This document shows, in pieces, positions 1 to 9,024 of a stretch of 20,006 nucleotides of DNA. A program made the translations under genes and the position numbers. The notes under the pieces are model-generated. The model searched no databases. It saw nothing but the letters and a program-made list of their open reading frames with translations, and was not told where the DNA came from. The number at the start of each line of letters is the position of its first letter. The first letter of the stretch is position 1. This DNA is from Pigoraptor vietnamica (taxonomy: Eukaryota; Opisthokonta; Filasterea), in the NCBI GenBank assembly GCA_943704525.1, contig CALSCQ010001510.1, positions 1 to 20,006 on the forward strand. The letters run 5' to 3'.

Positions 1-1460
1 ACCGGCCGGGAGAGCCCCGCAAAATGAGCCCCACCAGGTCGCGCACACAGCGGTCGCACCGGGCCCGCTCAGCCGGTTAAGCCGTCCCCGCCGAGAGCCC
101 AAGTGGCACTGAATGTCAATTGCATCATTGGCAGTCCGGCGACGGATGTGTAATTGCCCGCGGGATTTGCCCGACCCAGCTGGTAACCAGCCAGTGCTCG
201 GCCGACTCAGCCGCCGTCTCGGCGGCCCGGACCACAAAAGCGGCAGTCAGTGCGGCTGGGTCACTGGCACGTAATCAGCACGCCTGTCGCCGTGCCCGGC
301 CATTCAGGCACATCTTGGGCAAACTCCGTGGCACGCCGGCAGTCAGTGGATGATTTAGTCCGGGCGGCGCGGCAGTGTTGCCTGAGCGACATCAAAAAAC
401 AGACTGCGTAGCCGCGGGCCGGCCCTGGGCTGCAGCCGCCGGCATGCCAGCCGGATCAATCTGCGAAACACTGTGCCCGACCACACTGTGCTCGCTGTTG
501 AGCAGTCTGTCAGTGGCGCCGCAACCATTCAGGGGCCGTCTGCCAGCGGGCCAAGTCGCTCTGTCCCAGTGACGCCGCAGTGTTGCCTGAGTCGCGGCTC
601 AGCAGTCAGCCCTGGCAGTGGCGAGCGCCGGCACAAGCCAGTCTTAGTCTACTGAGTGGTGTGGCTACGGGGGCCACCGCGGCCGCGCCGCGCTAGTGGA
701 CGTCGGGCAACTCAGCGGCGTCGCCGGCCGCGGGCCGGGCAAAGATGGGGCGCTGCCTCTCGGCTGGAACCGTTAATAACTGTTGGGAGGGCACAGTGAG
801 GAACTGGCATTGACAGTCGGTGGCCCGGCCGAGAACAGTGAGGATATCAAACTCCACCGGTGGCGCTGCTGAAGTAACCTGCCCGGCACAGACTGTACCT
901 GAGGCACTGCCCGCCATCGAACAGTCCGCTCAGTAATCTTATGCCTTGCGGCAACTGCTCTCGCTGCCGGGGTCAGTGTTCGAGCCCTCAGAGTGACGGC
1001 GGTCGCCGGCCGGCCGACGACTGCGACGGCACTGACCCGGCAGTAAGCGCAGCAGTGGTCGGGGCGGTTGAGCATCCATCGCTGGCTGGGCCAGTCGGAT
1101 GCGGCTCGGTGCATGGCGAGCCGACTGATCCCGCCAGGACGGGGATCATTCAGTCTGTGATCGGGCCGCCGGTCGCCGGCAGTTGCCATCGGGTCGGCCT
1201 TCTACTGGCAGCGCACACCGCGGCCAGTATATAAAATACATTGCGGCGTCTACGCTCACTTTTCAGTTGCGACCGCCGGTTCACTGATTTTGAACCGGCC
1301 AACAGCCGACTGACCGGAGCCGGCCGGCGGGTGTCAGTTAGTGACTCGGAGGCAAGCCCCGCCGGGCCGGCGGCGGCGTGGGCAATACAAATCAGTTAAC
1401 AGCTGCCCCGGAAGTACAAGAATACGACACTCACTGTCGTTGACCTTTGAAATTCAGTGT
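1..1460. other. CAGT-dense GC-rich region, no gene seen
   Basis: No reading frame here looks like a protein, and no splice-consistent exons were found. The word CAGT occurs about 30 times and its complement ACTG about 16 times by hand count, several times what base composition predicts. GGCCGG/GCCGGC words are also dense. A 14-base word (CAGTGTTGCCTGAG) is repeated at 373-386 and 578-591. The enrichment fades after about 1460, where the sequence becomes ordinary. It could be a degenerate repeat, a mobile-element end or a promoter-proximal motif array; the sequence alone does not decide. Confidence 0.5.
1228..1268 (+). promoter_or_regulatory. Candidate TATA plus initiator core promoter
   Basis: TATATAAAAT lies at 1228-1237, and TCAGTT, an initiator-like hexamer, lies at 1263-1268. 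This puts a possible start site at A1265, about 35 bases after the TATA element begins. TATA-like elements are rare in this GC-rich stretch. The first ATG downstream of 1265 is the one at 1527. Function is inferred from spacing only. Confidence 0.35.
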
Positions 1461-1526
1461 GTGCGCATTTCTGCCTCTCATTTTTCGTTGGCGCGCGCTT
1501 CCCCGCCGCGCGTCTTCGCTTCAGCC

Positions 1527-1787
1527 ATGTATTGCATCCAGGTGTTTCTGCCGCTCTTCTTTCTCCCTCTCCCGTCGCCGACGAGCCCCCTCGCGCCGTT
1601 CTTCGCCGCGACGCTCGCTGCGTGCATGTACGCGCACTATCGCCCGTGCATCGTGTGCACCGTACTCCTCGTCGCGGGTTTTGCCCTCGCGTGCCAGTCC
1701 GGCATTGGCAAGTGCTGGATCGACGTGAGCGCAATGGCGTACGGCCCATCACCGGCGAACGCGTCAATTCCCCTCGCTGCTTCGTGA
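1527..1787 (+). CDS. Hypothetical small hydrophobic protein (tentative)
   Basis: An 86-codon frame starts at the first ATG downstream of the TATA/Inr pair, in a GCCATGT context. The predicted protein has a hydrophobic N-terminal stretch (about residues 5-34, rich in L, F, P and A) and a second hydrophobic stretch (about residues 41-58), so a small membrane or secreted protein is possible. No family is recognised. A good donor (GTGAGC) after codon 66 at about 1724 could instead end an exon there, and other frames are also open, so the 3' structure is uncertain. The frame may be chance in GC-rich DNA. Confidence 0.2.
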   Translation: MYCIQVFLPLFFLPLPSPTSPLAPFFAATLAACMYAHYRPCIVCTVLLVAGFALACQSGIGKCWIDVSAMAYGPSPANASIPLAAS

Positions 1788-2231
1788 AAGGGCGCCCGTG
1801 TCACGTCATTCGTTTGTGTACGGCGAGGCGCTGCGTGGAAAGTGCCATGCTTTGGAAACAGCGCAACGGCGCGACGCCAACGTGATGGGGGGACATGCGC
1901 ATCCTGTCGTATGAGAGCCTCGAGCCTGATGGTGAGCAAGAGAAGGAAAGGGATCTTCGCTTGCGCGCACGAGGTTAGTCGATGTCTTTGTGTTTGTGTT
2001 TTTCTCTTTTATATTTTTGCACTTGCTCTTTTCCATTTGCGTACACGGGCTTGTGTGGCGTATGTGTCGCGTGTTGTCTGTTGCGTCAGACGGATTCGTG
2101 TAGAAATGCGTGCGCGTATGCTTGCGTTTGTGTGTGCGTGTATGTGTGTGTGTGCGTGAGTGCGTCCAATGTGTTTTTGTGTGCGCGTGTTTTGTGTGTG
2201 TGTGTGTGTGTGTGTGTTTGTGTGTGTGGTA

Positions 2232-2274
<43 letters not shown>

Positions 2275-2462
2275 TGTGTGTGTGCGTGCGCGCGTGTTAT
2301 TGGCGGAATTATCACTTGAGCACCAGTTTCATCAACTAAGCTCGGCTTTCCGTCCTCGCAGGTGCGCGCGAGAGTCGCTCAACACGTGCGTCCCTCATTG
2401 CCCCATCACCGCCACGTTTGCACTCGTGCCAGCCACGAAACAGCGCTCGAATTGCATTGAAA
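1729..2462 (+). other. Candidate 3' exons and terminal intron of a plus-strand gene
   Basis: The frame starting at 1729 stays open to a donor at 1932 (GTGAGC) or 1974 (GTTAGT); both leave the same phase. A strong 3' splice site ends at 2361: it has a CAACTAAG branch-like motif, a pyrimidine tract and CTCGCAG. Splicing either donor to 2362 keeps a frame open to a TAA at 2460-2462. The intron would be almost entirely TG-rich. The start of this exon and its link to the ATG at 1527 (a different frame) are unresolved. No protein family is recognised. The gene would converge on the Kazal gene that ends at 2559. Confidence 0.25.
2125..2298. repeat. (TG)n-rich microsatellite tract
   Basis: Nearly uninterrupted TG/TGTT/TGCG dinucleotide runs, inside the candidate intron that ends at 2361. 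The tract opens spurious Cys-Val frames in several registers. Confidence 0.9.
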
Positions 2463-2558
2463 CAGACATAAACAGGGGGCATTATGGAACTCGTTTCATT
2501 GCTCACAGACACGGCAGGAGGGATTGGGGGGGGGGGAACGAACGAACCGAGTACTCGC

Positions 2559-3466
2559 TCACACGACGTTTCCGAGCGCAAAGCGGACGGGCGCGTAGTT
2601 GCAGCAGTGGTGTTCGAGCGTCGTCTCGTTGCGGCACCACCCGCAGTCCCAGTCGTGGTCTCCGCACTCCTCCGAATCGACGCAGTTGACTGTGCCGCTC
2701 ACGAGCGTCTTGGGCACGGGGCAGCCCTTGTGCGCGGGCGAGCAGCGGCGCGGAATCTGAGAGGGAAAGAGAGAGAGCCGGGGGAAAGAGAGAGGGGGGG
2801 GGGGGGTAGGGAGGGAGAGCCGGGTGTTTAGCTTATGCCATCGATTCGTACTCGTCGAAGCAGCCCCACGTGACAGAGGCCCACAAACATGCGCCCCATG
2901 GCATCACCGAAACGGAAGGGGGAGAGAGTCAGGGCGAGTGACGAATGGAGACTGTGGTATAATGGTTGCAATTGACGGCAAAAAACGCAATTTCCTCGTA
3001 AAGATCGACAGCACACGTGCGCACATATGCCCACGTACAACATTTTCGCCCGACACGACGGCGCACGCGCAAGAAATGAGCGGTCCTCACCGTTGTAACG
3101 GACCCGTCAAAGAGCGTCACCGTGAGCTCATCGCAGCAGACCGAACCCGCACCGCAGTCGCCGTCGGCCGCACAGCACGCAACGCCCTTCGCAGCGCACT
3201 TGGACCCACAGCACATCTGGCCGTCACCGCAGTCGCGATCGTTCTCGCACGCACACCCGCCCGTCGTCAGACAGTTCGCGGGCGCGCACGTCGCGGCGCA
3301 CGTCGCGGGAAGTGTCACGTCGGCCGTTGCGTTGAGAAGAGAGCCGGGCACAATCAGGCCTGGGCAGCAGAGGCCATTGCCGCAGTCGGAGTCAGATGTG
3401 CAGCACTGCTCGCCGAGGGAGACGCAGGCGTTCCTGCAGAGCAACGGACGGCAACGTTAGGAATGT

Positions 3467-3555
<89 letters not shown>

Positions 3556-3906
3556 TCAAATCATAGACATCTGTCCATCAACTCCATAAAATGATCGAGA
3601 AAGTGAGTGTGGGTCGTTCAAGATTCAGGTGGGATGTCCAACAATGGCGAGACCAGGAGACGCGTGTTGCCCCACGCCGCGAACAGTATCGAAAAGGTCC
3701 GTCAAGGTGCTGACACACCACACAGGTTAAAAGGCGCATCGGACCCACTTGTTGGCACACCACGCCTGCCCGTTGCCGCAGCACTCGCCCTTATGCCGCA
3801 CTTCGCCCTGCAGCAGTAACGCACAGTCCGTGTAATTAGAAAGTGAGAGAGGCCACACGGGCTTGCGCACATTCAACGACCACAACAGCTGCTGCACATG
3901 CGTGCA

Positions 3907-3964
<58 letters not shown>

Positions 3965-4176
3965 GCGCGCACCAGCTTGTTGCAAGTGACCCAGCACGCG
4001 TTGAGAAGCGTCTCTAGGTAGGGGTTGACGAGCGGGTTCGCCGCACAGACGGGGACGTATCCCTCGAGCTTGCAGAGGTCGCACAGGCCATCCTGCGCCG
4101 CCGGCATCGCGCGCACAGCCGCAGTCGCAAGTGCAATTGCCGCCACGGCCACGACGAGAACGCGCACGCTCGCCAT
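2559..4176 (-). CDS. Secreted Kazal-type and cysteine-rich protein, 4 exons
   Basis: Exons run 4176-3973, 3807-3749, 3433-3091 and 2756-2559, giving 267 aa. All junctions are GT-AG and in phase (donors GTGCGC, GTGGGT, GTGAGG), with CTAAT and CTAAC branch-like motifs. The ATG at 4176 sits in an AAAATGG context and begins a signal peptide (residues 1-23, ending VRA). Residues 32-77 form a Kazal-like module with Cys at 32, 35, 44, 61, 65 and 77. The first splice joins NACWVTCNKL to GEVRHKGEC, which completes the Kazal fold and supports the non-canonical-looking donor. After that come three DCGxGxxCC repeats (about residues 99-111, 150-163 and 174-188) and a degenerate fourth (227-254), resembling Dickkopf-N or WAP-like disulfide modules. 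It is likely an extracellular or lysosomal protease inhibitor or wall-type protein; the target is unknown. C2-C3 and C3-C4 spacing is longer than in classical Kazal domains, so inhibitory activity is uncertain. It is transcribed divergently from the SH2-C1 gene. Confidence 0.8.
2758..2822. repeat. Purine-rich tract (pyrimidine tract of Kazal intron 3)
   Basis: The plus strand is GA/G-rich, including a run of about 13 G near 2794-2806. On the minus strand it is the CT-rich polypyrimidine tract that ends in CTCTCAG, the acceptor for the last Kazal-gene exon. Another run of 11 G lies at 2526-2536, in the 3' flank of the same gene. Confidence 0.7.
3466..3553. repeat. Compound (TG)n(AG)n microsatellite
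   Basis: About 26 TG units run directly into about 18 AG units. The tract lies in intron 2 of the Kazal gene (3748-3434), where the sense strand reads (CT)n(CA)n just before a CTAAC branch-like motif and the acceptor. Confidence 0.95.
3910..3957. repeat. (CA)n microsatellite
   Basis: About 24 perfect CA units. They lie in intron 1 of the Kazal gene, where the sense strand is (TG)n starting within about 20 bases of the donor. Confidence 0.95.
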
Positions 4177-4466
4177 TTTCCTTGCGTCTCCCAGAGTATT
4201 CACAGGTCGAAGGAGCTCTCCTTAGATTTAAGAAGTTGATGTGGGACGAAAAGTGCTCACATGGCCAAGTACAACAATAGCCACGACGTAACACGTGTTA
4301 CAACGGCTGTCATCAATCCCACGGTCACGTGACAGCGGGACAAATCGCCACAGTGGCGACGCGCAGCACAGCGTAGAGAAGCTCTCTGTCACCCTTCCCT
4401 CGCGAGTGTCTTGCGTTAACTGGGACTTGTGTTTGTTGCTGTCGTTCGCTCCTGCTTACTGTGCGA
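4177..4466. promoter_or_regulatory. Divergent promoter with E-box-type palindromes
   Basis: This 290-bp gap separates the ATGs of two head-to-head genes. It holds a perfect 14-base palindrome GTAACACGTGTTAC (4288-4301), a perfect 10-base palindrome GTCACGTGAC (4324-4333), and an inverted repeat TCGCCAC-A-GTGGCGA (4345-4359). The first two are centred on CACGTG, the core bound by bHLH or bZIP factors in many eukaryotes. Their centres are 34 bases apart. No clear TATA element is visible. Co-regulation of the two flanking genes is inferred. Confidence 0.55.
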
Positions 4467-6021
4467 ATGGGCGACCCGTTCCCAGCGAAGGGGGGCAAGG
4501 TGCGCGCGTGTGTGCACTCATTGTATGCCGTGTCGTTTACAATTTGTGTGTGCGTGGTAGTGCAACTGAAGCAACTCTATGTGTGTGTGTGTGCACTCAT
4601 TGTACGCAGTGTCGTTTACCATGTGTATGAGTGTGTGTAGCAATGCAACTGAAGCAACTCTATGTCCGTGTGCATGTGTGCGCGTGTGTCTCCCTAAGCC
4701 GTGTCGTCGCACGCGAATGTGTACGAGAGTGTGCGTGGTACTGCAATAGCAACTCTATGTCAGTGTATGCGTGCGAGCGCGTGATTGCGAACCGCAACTG
4801 TGTGCGAGAGCGCGTGTGTGGTTGCTATGTCTTGTAGTCCGCAGCTGCAGTTTGCACTGCGACTGTGCCGTTCAATTAGTCACGTTTTGCCACAATGCTT
4901 TGGTCGTTTGAGTTCGTGTCGACATCTTCGCACTCTTTCACCGTTTTGCTGCATTTCTCTGTCTCGATTGCGCAGCCCTTGAACGAATGTCCCCCGCAAT
5001 ATCGCAATGGGTGAGTTTGTGTGCGCTTCGAGTGAATGGTCACGTGGCAGTGTGAGCTGCGTAGCGTGTCGTTGACATGGGCTGTATGCCGTGCGCTTCG
5101 AGTGATGGGTCGCGTGGCAGTGGGAGATGGGTAGATTGCCGTTGATAAGGGCTGTATGCCGTTGAACAAACTGTGGGCTATGGGCTATGGTGTGGGGCGC
5201 TGTTTCGGTGCATATTATCGTGCGTTGCGTTGGTCGTTGGTGTGACGTTGGAATACCTTGCAAGTTCGGATGCATGCGGTCATGGGCGTGCTTGAGTTCT
5301 CTGAACCATTGCTCTGTCAGCTACACGGGCGCGTTCTTGTTTCTGCTGTTGCGGTAGCCTCGTACTCTCACGGGCGCGTTTTGGTTTCTGCGGTTGCCGC
5401 GGCGTCGTACACTCACACCTGTCCGGTCTTCCCTCTGTTCAGCTGCTATTTCGGGCGCATGTCGCGCGATACCGCGGAGGGCTTGCTCTTGGATGCCCCC
5501 GTGGGCGCGTACATTGTGCGGGAGAGCGAACGTCTCGTCGGTGACTACGCTTTGTCCATGAAGTGAGTCGCACGCAATGCGGAAATGGGACGCTCGTGCG
5601 TGTGTGTTGTGTGCGTGTGTGCGTGTGTGTGTGCGTGTGTGTGTGTGTGTTGTGTGCGTGTGTGTGTGTGTGTGTGTTGTGTGCGTGTACGTGCGTGTGT
5701 GTGTGTGTTGTGCGTGTGTGTGTGTGTGTATGTGTGTGCGTGCGCGTGTGTGGATGTGTATGTGTGTGCGTGCGCGTTCGTGGCGTTACGTGCTTGCCTT
5801 CCGCTTATGTGGTGGGGAGGTGTGTTTTGGCTGTTTTGAGGTCATGTGCGCGTTCGTGCACGTGTGCTGTCGCGAATGCCTTGCGCATTAACTCACGCGC
5901 CCTCCGTCGCAGGTTGCCGACGTCCGTAAAACACTTCCGCCTCTTCTTTCAAAATGGAGAGCACTACGTAAACGGTGAGAGTGCGATGGGACAAATGAAT
6001 AGCGCCCCATCCAACAGACAC

Positions 6022-6066
<45 letters not shown>

Positions 6067-7499
6067 ACACACATACACACACACACAACGGAACACGCGT
6101 ACCGACACACTCATCCGCGCACAACATAGAGCCATCGCACACGTGTGTCACGTATTACGTGCCGAGCATGCTTGTGCACCGCTATGCTCACAAGGAACGC
6201 TCGCGCACATGGTCACGCAAACTACAGAGGACAATCGCTACGAGACAATCGACAATCTCGTGTCTCTTGGGTTGGGCCATTACCTCGTCACAGAGGCCCC
6301 ACTGTACGAAGCACCGGTGCGTTGCTGTCGCCTCGGCTTCTCTCTTATTTAGCAAACCCATTCGCATGCGTAGCAGGCTGAGTGTTGTATGTGTGCGTGC
6401 GCGAGCGCGTGTGTGTGTGTCTGTATCTGTGTCTGCGCTTGTGTAAGCGCGTTATTTTCTCGCGCATGTGTTGCGCATTCCGCACAACGTCCATCCAAGA
6501 AGCACACACACATGCGCGCCCCATGCACACACCCACCAATTCTCATGTTTGCCTGGGCATTAATGGTGTGCAGAACGACTGCCTGCGAAAGCCCGCCGAG
6601 TCGCCCCAACAGACGGATGCGCCGCCCCTCCCCCCGCCGCACGGGTCCCCTTCTGCCTCTGCGGCGCACGATGGCGCAGCATCGGGACCGCAGAAAGACC
6701 ACGTATTCAAGACACACACGTTTGCCAAGCCCACATGGTGTGATTGGTGCGTGCGAAGGAACAAAGGGATGTCTGTGCTGTATGCTTGCTCGCTGTGCGG
6801 CTATTGTCGTGCATGCATGCGTACGTGCGTGCGTGTATGCGTGCGTGTATGCGTGCGTGTATGCGTGCGTGTATGCGTGCGTTCGTGCTTCATGACGAAG
6901 CTGAACTGACTCTTCGACCCGCGCCAGGTGCAAGGAGTTCATGTGGGGATTGGTAAATCAGGGCGTCCAATGCAAAGGTACGTTGAGCGCGTGGATGCGT
7001 GTTCCAGGCGTTGTGCGTTGTTGAGTGCGTGGATGCGTTTGCTTTGACGTATAAGGCGTTGTGCGTTGAGTGCGTGGATGTTGCGTTGACGTTGCAGGTG
7101 TTGCGTTGAGTGCGTGGGTGCGTGTTTCAGCTGTTGCGTTGAGTGCGTGGGTGCGTTTTGCGTTGATGTGTCAGCGTTGTGCCGATAATGTGCTCCTTCC
7201 GTGCTCAGCTGTTGACTCGTGCGTCGGCTGCGCTCTTTGCGCCTTGTTTGGGCTGCTTTGTTTGGCTTGCACACCACCTCATCATGCGTTCGCCTCTAAG
7301 CTTCTGCTCGTGGCAGCGCTGCTGTCCTTTCTGTCTCTCTCTCTCCATCCAGCATTACGATAGAGTCTATGGACATCCCGCAGACATGGGAACTGAGTGC
7401 ATCTGTTTCTTTCTCTCGCTCGCAGAATGCGGTTACAATGCCCATAAAATGTGCGCCGACCTCGTGGGCCCGTGCGGCGGGAAGGGCTCCCGCAAGTAG
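4467..7499 (+). CDS. SH2-C1 adaptor-like protein, 8 exons
   Basis: Exons run 4467-4499, 4976-5010, 5443-5562, 5913-5974, 6228-6316, 6574-6746, 6928-6977 and 7426-7499, giving 211 aa with every junction in phase. An SH2 domain spans about residues 23-113: CYFGRMSR (Arg31 at the alpha-A position), YIVRES with the phosphotyrosine-binding Arg49, and KHFRL (His70). A Pro/Ser/Ala-rich linker (about 120-152) leads to a C1 domain with His156, Cys169, 172, 186 and 189, His194, Cys197 and Cys204. Its KPTWCDWC and GLVNQG segments match typical diacylglycerol-binding C1 domains. The final Cys spacing is 6 rather than the usual 7. SH2-C1 is the N-terminal arrangement of chimaerins, but no RhoGAP or kinase follows. 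The protein likely recruits phosphotyrosine partners to membranes. The TAG at 7497-7499 is taken as the stop; using GTAGCA (7496) as a donor would read in phase into the LRR-Roc-COR exons. Donors are GTGCGC, GTGAGT (twice), GTGAGA, GTGCGT (twice) and GTACGT. Confidence 0.8.
4512..4760. repeat. Degenerate tandem repeat, about 80-95 bp x 3
   Basis: Units begin near 4512 and 4591, with a more diverged third unit near 4676. They share GTGCACTCATTGTA, the word GTGTCGT and a GCAACTCTATGT end. The array lies in intron 1 of the SH2-C1 gene. Confidence 0.75.
5021..5160. repeat. 70-bp tandem duplication
   Basis: Units 5021-5090 and 5091-5160 differ at about 11 of 70 positions. Both start GTGCGCTTCGAGTGA and end GCTGTATGCC. 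They begin 10 bases after the intron 2 donor of the SH2-C1 gene (5011). Confidence 0.9.
5325..5414. repeat. 45-bp tandem duplication
   Basis: Units 5325-5369 and 5370-5414 start ACGGGCGCGTT and end CGTAC-CTC, with a few substitutions. They lie in intron 2 of the SH2-C1 gene, just upstream of its acceptor tract. Confidence 0.85.
5596..5780. repeat. (TG)n/(TGCG)n tract
   Basis: A TG-rich microsatellite in sense orientation that fills the first half of intron 3 (5563-5912) of the SH2-C1 gene. Confidence 0.9.
6022..6089. repeat. (AC)n microsatellite
   Basis: Near-perfect AC/ATAC repeats in intron 4 (5975-6227) of the SH2-C1 gene. Confidence 0.9.
6829..6876. repeat. 12-bp minisatellite GTGCGTGTATGC x 4
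   Basis: Four perfect 12-mers, flanked by partial copies, in intron 6 (6747-6927) of the SH2-C1 gene. There are no spacers, so this is not a CRISPR-like array. Confidence 0.95.
6982..7180. repeat. Degenerate GTTGAGTGCGTGG minisatellite
   Basis: About five imperfect units built on GTTGAGTGCGTGG(A/G)TG, 33-49 bases long, starting immediately after the intron 7 donor (6978). Length variation between units suggests slippage. Confidence 0.8.
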
Positions 7500-7702
7500 C
7501 ACGAATTCGCCGCAGCGTGTCGTGTACCTAACTGCTCTCGCTCTGCGTGCGCGTTCGCTGTCCCATGCGTGCTCTCCTTCTTGTAAAGGGCAGGATATTG
7601 GCCTCTCTCACGGCGATGAGTGGCTTTTCACTTTATTTAGGGTATGCAAGGATGCAAGTCAACTGTGACGCAATGTGTGGTACACATTCGCCTGACTTGC
7701 TC

Positions 7703-7703
<1 letters not shown>

Positions 7704-7742
<39 letters not shown>
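7704..7742. repeat. (CA)n microsatellite
   Basis: About 19 perfect CA units in the spacer. Confidence 0.95.
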
Positions 7743-7743
<1 letters not shown>

Positions 7744-7864
7744 CAGCCGCACAGGCCAATTCTCTCTATATAACGCGGTTGACATTCGGCCCAAACAGAT
7801 ACATTACACACACACTTTCTTGGTCGTTTCTCATACTGTTCTTTCGAAAAACTTTTCTTTCCAG

Positions 7865-7948
7865 TTTGGGTTTCAGTGGCCTGGGCAATTTCAATACGGC
7901 TGCAGGGGCGATCTCAGCGGCGCCAAATGTGGCAAAGTATTTGCGTAG
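7865..7948 (+). pseudogene. Stray LRR-like exon, duplicate of the exon at 9182
   Basis: After a CTTTCCAG acceptor, one base plus 27 codons encode LGFSGLGNFNTAAGAIS followed by a diverged tail. The true LRR exon at 9182-9274 encodes LRFNGLGNYTTAAAAISEAL, and about 30 bases of upstream intron (TCGTT-CTCATACTGT) also match, so exon and intron were copied together. Like the parent it is phase 2 to phase 2 (84 nt), but the second half has lost the LRR pattern after a small indel, and the only donor that keeps phase is the weak GTGACT. No LxxL segment is available upstream to complete the repeat. It is probably a decayed, skipped copy; a rarely used cassette exon is the alternative. Confidence 0.55.
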
Positions 7949-7960
7949 GTGACTCGCAGA

Positions 7961-8137
7961 AGTGCGTGCTTACGCTTCTCGTTATTGTGCGCCGCGTGTA
8001 TGTGTGTGCATGTGTGTGTGTGTGCGTGTGTGTGTGTGTGCAAGCCAGTATGTGAGTGCTGACGCTTCTCGTTATTGTGCGCCGCGTCGTGTATGTGTGT
8101 GCATGTGTGTGTGTGTGTGTGTGTGTGCAAGCCAGTA
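7961..8137. repeat. 90/87-bp tandem duplication
   Basis: Units 7961-8050 and 8051-8137 share ACGCTTCTCGTTATTGTGCG, a TG run and the end GCAAGCCAGTA. They differ mainly in TG-run length. Confidence 0.9.
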
Positions 8138-8290
8138 CCGGTAAGAGGTGGAATATGTCCAGACATCCGAGCAACCTAAAAAAAATTTTCACTTGGTGAC
8201 TCAGAGACTGAAGGCCCGGCTTCTACTTTATTCTGCCGCCGCACTGCGATATTGAAAGCGTTCACTGCGATCGCGAAGTCGAGCGTAGCA

Positions 8291-8993
8291 ATGGCGCTTG
8301 TTTACGAGAGGTGTGTGTGCGGGTTTTCCCTTTGCGTCGCTGAGTTTGTCGTACTTGTTGTTCGAGTGTGCGAGGCCGGCGGCTCAGAGTTTTGTGTGGG
8401 TCGCATCCGGCGGCCAAGAGTGTGGTTGTGGGACGCGCGTGCGTGCGTGTCAGGTGGCGACTTTTTGCGCAGAGTGTGGTTGTGGGACGCGCGTGCGTGT
8501 GTGTCAATGGCGACCTTTTGCGCAATCGCACGACGGGACATCGCTCGATTGATTTGTGTGCGCTTGCGGAGGCACAGTAGGAATAGGCCCTTTACTGATA
8601 CGCACGCACGCACACGTTCGGTCCCGCAGCCCTCCGGAGGAACAGTACGCGGAAGCATTGGGCTATCCGCGCTTCACTCCTGAGCATTTGATTGCATTTG
8701 CTGAGGCGAACGGAGGCAACGTACACACAATCAAGTGAGTTGTGGCGCCGGTCTCGAGCATTATTGCGTCGGGTACTGTGACGATACTTACGCGCGACGC
8801 TGTCATATACGCACGCACACACACACTGCACACACACACACAACAACAATCCGCCCTCACGCCCTCACACACACACACACACATACACTGAGACACACGC
8901 ACCCGCCCACACACAGTCACAAACACACACACACTGCACACACACACACACACATACACTGAGACACACGCACCCGCCCACACACAGTCACAA

Positions 8994-9024
<31 letters not shown>

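Larger units (their letters stand above)
7500..8290. other. Spacer between SH2-C1 and LRR-Roc-COR genes
   Basis: It holds a (CA)n run (about 7704-7742), the stray LRR-like exon at 7865-7948, and a 90-bp tandem duplication at 7961-8137. No AATAAA signal was seen after the TAG at 7497-7499. If the two genes are really one, this is an intron. No other coding signal was seen. Confidence 0.6.

Noticed and set aside
1982-2319. Open frames encoding long Cys-Val and Thr-His runs
   Set aside because: They are translations of (TG)n/(CA)n tracts. The same happens at about 5590-5890, 6030-6150, 8663-9142, 17696-18004 and 18808-18900.
3961-4203. Single-exon Kazal protein ending at the TAG at 3961
   Set aside because: The Kazal module would lack its last Cys. 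Splicing at GTGCGC (3972) joins in phase to the exon that supplies it.
6829-6876. CRISPR-like repeats
   Set aside because: The 12-mers are contiguous without spacers and lie in a eukaryotic intron.
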